Source of the DNA: an uncultured Aliterella sp.
GTDB lineage: Bacteria; Cyanobacteriota; Cyanobacteriia; Cyanobacteriales; Chroococcidiopsidaceae
DNA length: 7,222 nt
Assembly: GCA_905479905.1 (NCBI GenBank)
Contig: CAJQOK010000238.1
Location: 1 to 7,222, forward strand
Reading direction: 5' to 3'
The translations under genes were made by a program, and so were the position numbers. Under the pieces are notes generated by a model. It did not search any database. It saw nothing but the letters and a program-made list of their open reading frames with translations, and was not told the origin of the DNA. Below are positions 4,956-7,222 of this stretch, in pieces; the first letter of the stretch is position 1; the number at the start of each line of letters is the position of its first letter.

Positions 4956-7222
4956 ATGGTGTATGTCAAGCGACTGGAACTCTCGCATTTTAAATCTTTT
5001 GGCGGTACAACGACAGTTCCATTATTGCCAGGTTTTACAGTGGTTTCTGGCCCCAATGGTTCAGGTAAATCTAATATTCTTGATGCTTTATTATTTGCCC
5101 TTGGTCTTGCTAGTTCTAAAGGGATGAGAGCCGAACGCTTACCCGATCTAGTTAACCACAATCAAGGCAATCGCGGTAAAGCAGAAGCTAGTGTTACTGT
5201 TACTTTTGATATCAGCGACGACGAGCAAAATACTTCCACCGAATGGAGCGTTACGCGCCGTCTCCGAGTCACTAAGCAAGATACTTATACTTCAAACTAT
5301 TACATCAATGACGAAGCTTGTACTTTAACTCAGTTACACGCTCAATTGTCGCAATTGCGGATTTATCCTGAAGGCTACAATGTAGTGCTGCAAGGGGATG
5401 TGACTAGCATTATTTCTATGAATGCTAAAGAGCGGAGAGAAATTATTGACGAACTAGCAGGGGTTGCTAACTTCGATCGCAAAATTATTCAAGCAAAAGA
5501 TACTTTGGAAGAAGTACGCGATCGCATTGAACGCTGTCAAATCGTCGAAAAAGAATTAATTATTCAACGCGAAAAGCTTTCGACCGATAGGCTCAAAGCT
5601 GAGAAATACCAACGCCTCCGCGCTGAGTTTGCTCAAAAGCAACAATGGGAAACGGTGCTACAGTGGCGACATCTCCAAGCTCAACAACAGCAAATTGTAG
5701 AACAAATACAACAAGGCGATCGCACTATCGCCGAATTAACCACTCAGCTTGCCGATAGTCAGCTACAAATTCAAACTTCTACAACCCAACTTGACTTACT
5801 CAACCAGCGCGTCAAAGCCTTGGGAGAAGCGGATCTTTTACAACTCCAGTCTACCTTAGCAACCTTCCAAGCTGAACAAAAACAACTCCACTTGCGTAAA
5901 CAGGAGTTAGAACACGCCGCAAACAATATCACAGTCAGAATATCCCGAAAAAATGAAGAAGTCAAGTCAAATCAGCATCTTTTTAGTCAAATTATTAAAG
6001 AACAAGAAGGATTAGAAACTAGAGCTATTGCCGCCTTACGTTCAGCGCAACTAGAGGCAAAGATTGCTTTAGAACAAAGCCGAGAATCAGCAAATGCGAT
6101 CGCCTATGCTGGCGATGAGTTGGTACAGCAACAAACCGCTCTAAGCCGTCAGATTGAGGCTTTACTGAAAACTATCGAACCCCAACGGACAGAACAAGCT
6201 AAGTTAAACGAGCGTCACAATCAGTTAAATAAACAAGTTAGCGAACAGACTCAATTAATTTCTAACTTAGAGCCGCAAATAGCCCATAAAAAAGACCAGC
6301 TTACTAATTTAGAAGCGGAATTGCTAACATTTACTGAAAAAACTGAATTATTATTAAAAACCTTAGCAGCAGGAGAACAAGAATTACAAATACAGATGCA
6401 AACACAAAATAGATTGATCTTAGAACAAAGAGAAAAACAACGTAATTTAGATCAATTAGAAGCACAAATTCAAGCCGTTCAATCGGTTCAAGGAACTTTC
6501 GCCACTAACGTTATTTTACAATCGGGTTTAAGTGGTGTTTGTGGATTAGTTGCCCAATTAGGAAAGGTTGAACCCCGCTATCAATTAGCCTTAGAAACCG
6601 CCGCCGGAGGAAGGTTAGGACAGTTGGTGGTAGAAGATGACTTAGTAGCGGCGGCAGCTATTGAGTTGTTGAAGCAAAAAAAAGCTGGGAGAATCACCTT
6701 TTTACCTTTAAATAAGATTCAATCCGGGCGGTTTTCGCCTACTGTAGCCTTGGGCTATGCGAAAGGGTTTGTAGATTACGCGATAAATTTGCTGGAATGC
6801 GAAGGCAAATATCAAAATATCTTTGCCTATGTGTTTGGTAGCACCGTAGTATTTGCCACCTTAGAAGCAGCGCGGGGTTATTTGGGGCAGCATCGGATTG
6901 TGACATTAGACGGCGAATTATTAGAAACTAGCGGCGCAATGACTGGGGGAATTAGTAACCAACGTTCGAGCTTGCATTTTGGCAGAGGAGAGGCAACGGA
7001 ATCATCAGAAATTACCCAGTTAAAAAATCGCCTGCAAGATATTACGCAAATATTAGAGCGTTGTACCCAAGTAATTAACACGCTTCTAGCCAAAACTAAG
7101 CAGCAAAGTCAAGAAATAACAGAAATGCGCCAACAAGGGCGAGAAAAGCAGCTTAAGTGCGAACAACTTAGCAAAGAGATTACTAACTTAAGCCAGCAAC
7201 TAGCGCAAACGGCAGTTCAAAA
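4956..7222 (+). CDS. smc: Chromosome segregation protein SMC (3' end outside the window)
   Basis: The reading frame is open from the ATG to the window edge (755 codons plus two bases). Cyanobacterial SMC proteins are about 1200 residues, so the C-terminal coil and ATPase half lie beyond. SMC dimers, with ScpA and ScpB, compact and help segregate the chromosome by ATP-driven DNA loop handling. Visible parts are the N-terminal ATPase lobe (1-165) with Walker A GPNGSGKS (32-39) and the Q-loop glutamine Q146 in VVLQGDV; a first coiled coil (about 170-510), very rich in Gln, Glu and Leu; and the hinge (about 520-645), with GLVAQLGKVEPRYQLALETAAGG at its start. SGAMTGG (659-665) marks the exit from the hinge, and a returning coil begins near 675. 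The signature and Walker B motifs are not yet reached. MVYVKRLELSHFKSFGG matches cyanobacterial SMC N-termini, which supports this start although no clear Shine-Dalgarno precedes it. No frameshift was found. A 112-base gap upstream suggests separate transcription, but I found no convincing promoter there. Confidence 0.95.
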   Translation, partial: MVYVKRLELSHFKSFGGTTTVPLLPGFTVVSGPNGSGKSNILDALLFALGLASSKGMRAERLPDLVNHNQGNRGKAEASVTVTFDISDDEQNTSTEWSVTRRLRVTKQDTYTSNYYINDEACTLTQLHAQLSQLRIYPEGYNVVLQGDVTSIISMNAKERREIIDELAGVANFDRKIIQAKDTLEEVRDRIERCQIVEKELIIQREKLSTDRLKAEKYQRLRAEFAQKQQWETVLQWRHLQAQQQQIVEQIQQGDRTIAELTTQLADSQLQIQTSTTQLDLLNQRVKALGEADLLQLQSTLATFQAEQKQLHLRKQELEHAANNITVRISRKNEEVKSNQHLFSQIIKEQEGLETRAIAALRSAQLEAKIALEQSRESANAIAYAGDELVQQQTALSRQIEALLKTIEPQRTEQAKLNERHNQLNKQVSEQTQLISNLEPQIAHKKDQLTNLEAELLTFTEKTELLLKTLAAGEQELQIQMQTQNRLILEQREKQRNLDQLEAQIQAVQSVQGTFATNVILQSGLSGVCGLVAQLGKVEPRYQLALETAAGGRLGQLVVEDDLVAAAAIELLKQKKAGRITFLPLNKIQSGRFSPTVALGYAKGFVDYAINLLECEGKYQNIFAYVFGSTVVFATLEAARGYLGQHRIVTLDGELLETSGAMTGGISNQRSSLHFGRGEATESSEITQLKNRLQDITQILERCTQVINTLLAKTKQQSQEITEMRQQGREKQLKCEQLSKEITNLSQQLAQTAVQ

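Larger units (their letters stand above)
562..6103. repeat. HIP1 palindromes (GCGATCGC), eleven dispersed copies
   Basis: The octamer GCGATCGC begins at 562, 1072, 1142, 1860, 2624, 2701, 4026, 4272, 5518, 5716 and 6096, about one per 660 bases. Random sequence would give roughly one per 65,000 bases. This highly iterated palindrome is a known feature of many cyanobacterial genomes and is the main compositional reason for the taxonomic call. Three copies are intergenic (1072, 1142, 2701) and eight lie inside genes. These are dispersed single sites, not an array. Confidence 0.9.

Noticed and set aside
4943..5161. Open frame of 72 codons on the minus strand over the start of smc
   Set aside because: It is antisense to a highly conserved SMC N-terminus containing Walker A and has no recognisable product; it is a shadow of the real gene.
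5771..5965. Open frame of 64 codons on the minus strand within smc
   Set aside because: It is antisense to the SMC coiled coil, with no family resemblance and no sign of independent expression.
6878..7093. Open frame of 71 codons on the minus strand within smc
   Set aside because: It is antisense to the hinge exit of SMC; the plus frame is plainly the coding one.

Overview
This window looks like ordinary chromosomal DNA from a cyanobacterium. It has moderate, AT-leaning composition and eleven copies of the palindrome GCGATCGC (HIP1), which is abundant in cyanobacterial genomes. The gene set agrees: a short omega subunit of the cyanobacterial type, a DUF2301 membrane protein and an SMC protein whose N-terminus reads like cyanobacterial SMCs. 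I cannot name a genus. I see no insertion sequence, phage gene, CRISPR array, tRNA or rRNA.

Layout. A cysteine synthase gene lies on the minus strand at 53-1027, with a possible weak terminator just beyond its stop. A 176-base divergent intergenic region (1028-1203) carries two HIP1 sites and a good -10 box. It separates the synthase from a plus-strand run of three closely spaced genes: rpoZ (1204-1440), a secreted or periplasmic protein of unknown function (1463-2047) and an acetoacetate-decarboxylase-fold protein (2050-2682). Gaps of 22 and 2 bases suggest one transcript. After a 148-base gap holding a candidate -10 box and short palindromes comes a second tight pair, 6 bases apart: a GAF-plus-PP2C (SpoIIE/RsbU-type) phosphatase (2831-4195) and a DUF2301 integral membrane protein (4202-4843). 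After a further 112-base gap, an smc gene starts at 4956 and runs off the right edge with 755 codons visible.

How the genes fit together. Most are housekeeping genes: sulfur assimilation into cysteine, RNA polymerase assembly, and chromosome condensation and segregation. The phosphatase is a signalling output module probably aimed at an anti-sigma-factor antagonist or STAS-type phosphoprotein, but no partner kinase or antagonist is in view. The two poorly understood points are the secreted protein plus ADC-fold protein downstream of rpoZ, and the membrane protein paired with the phosphatase. I found no convincing previously undescribed system; the findings are modest leads.
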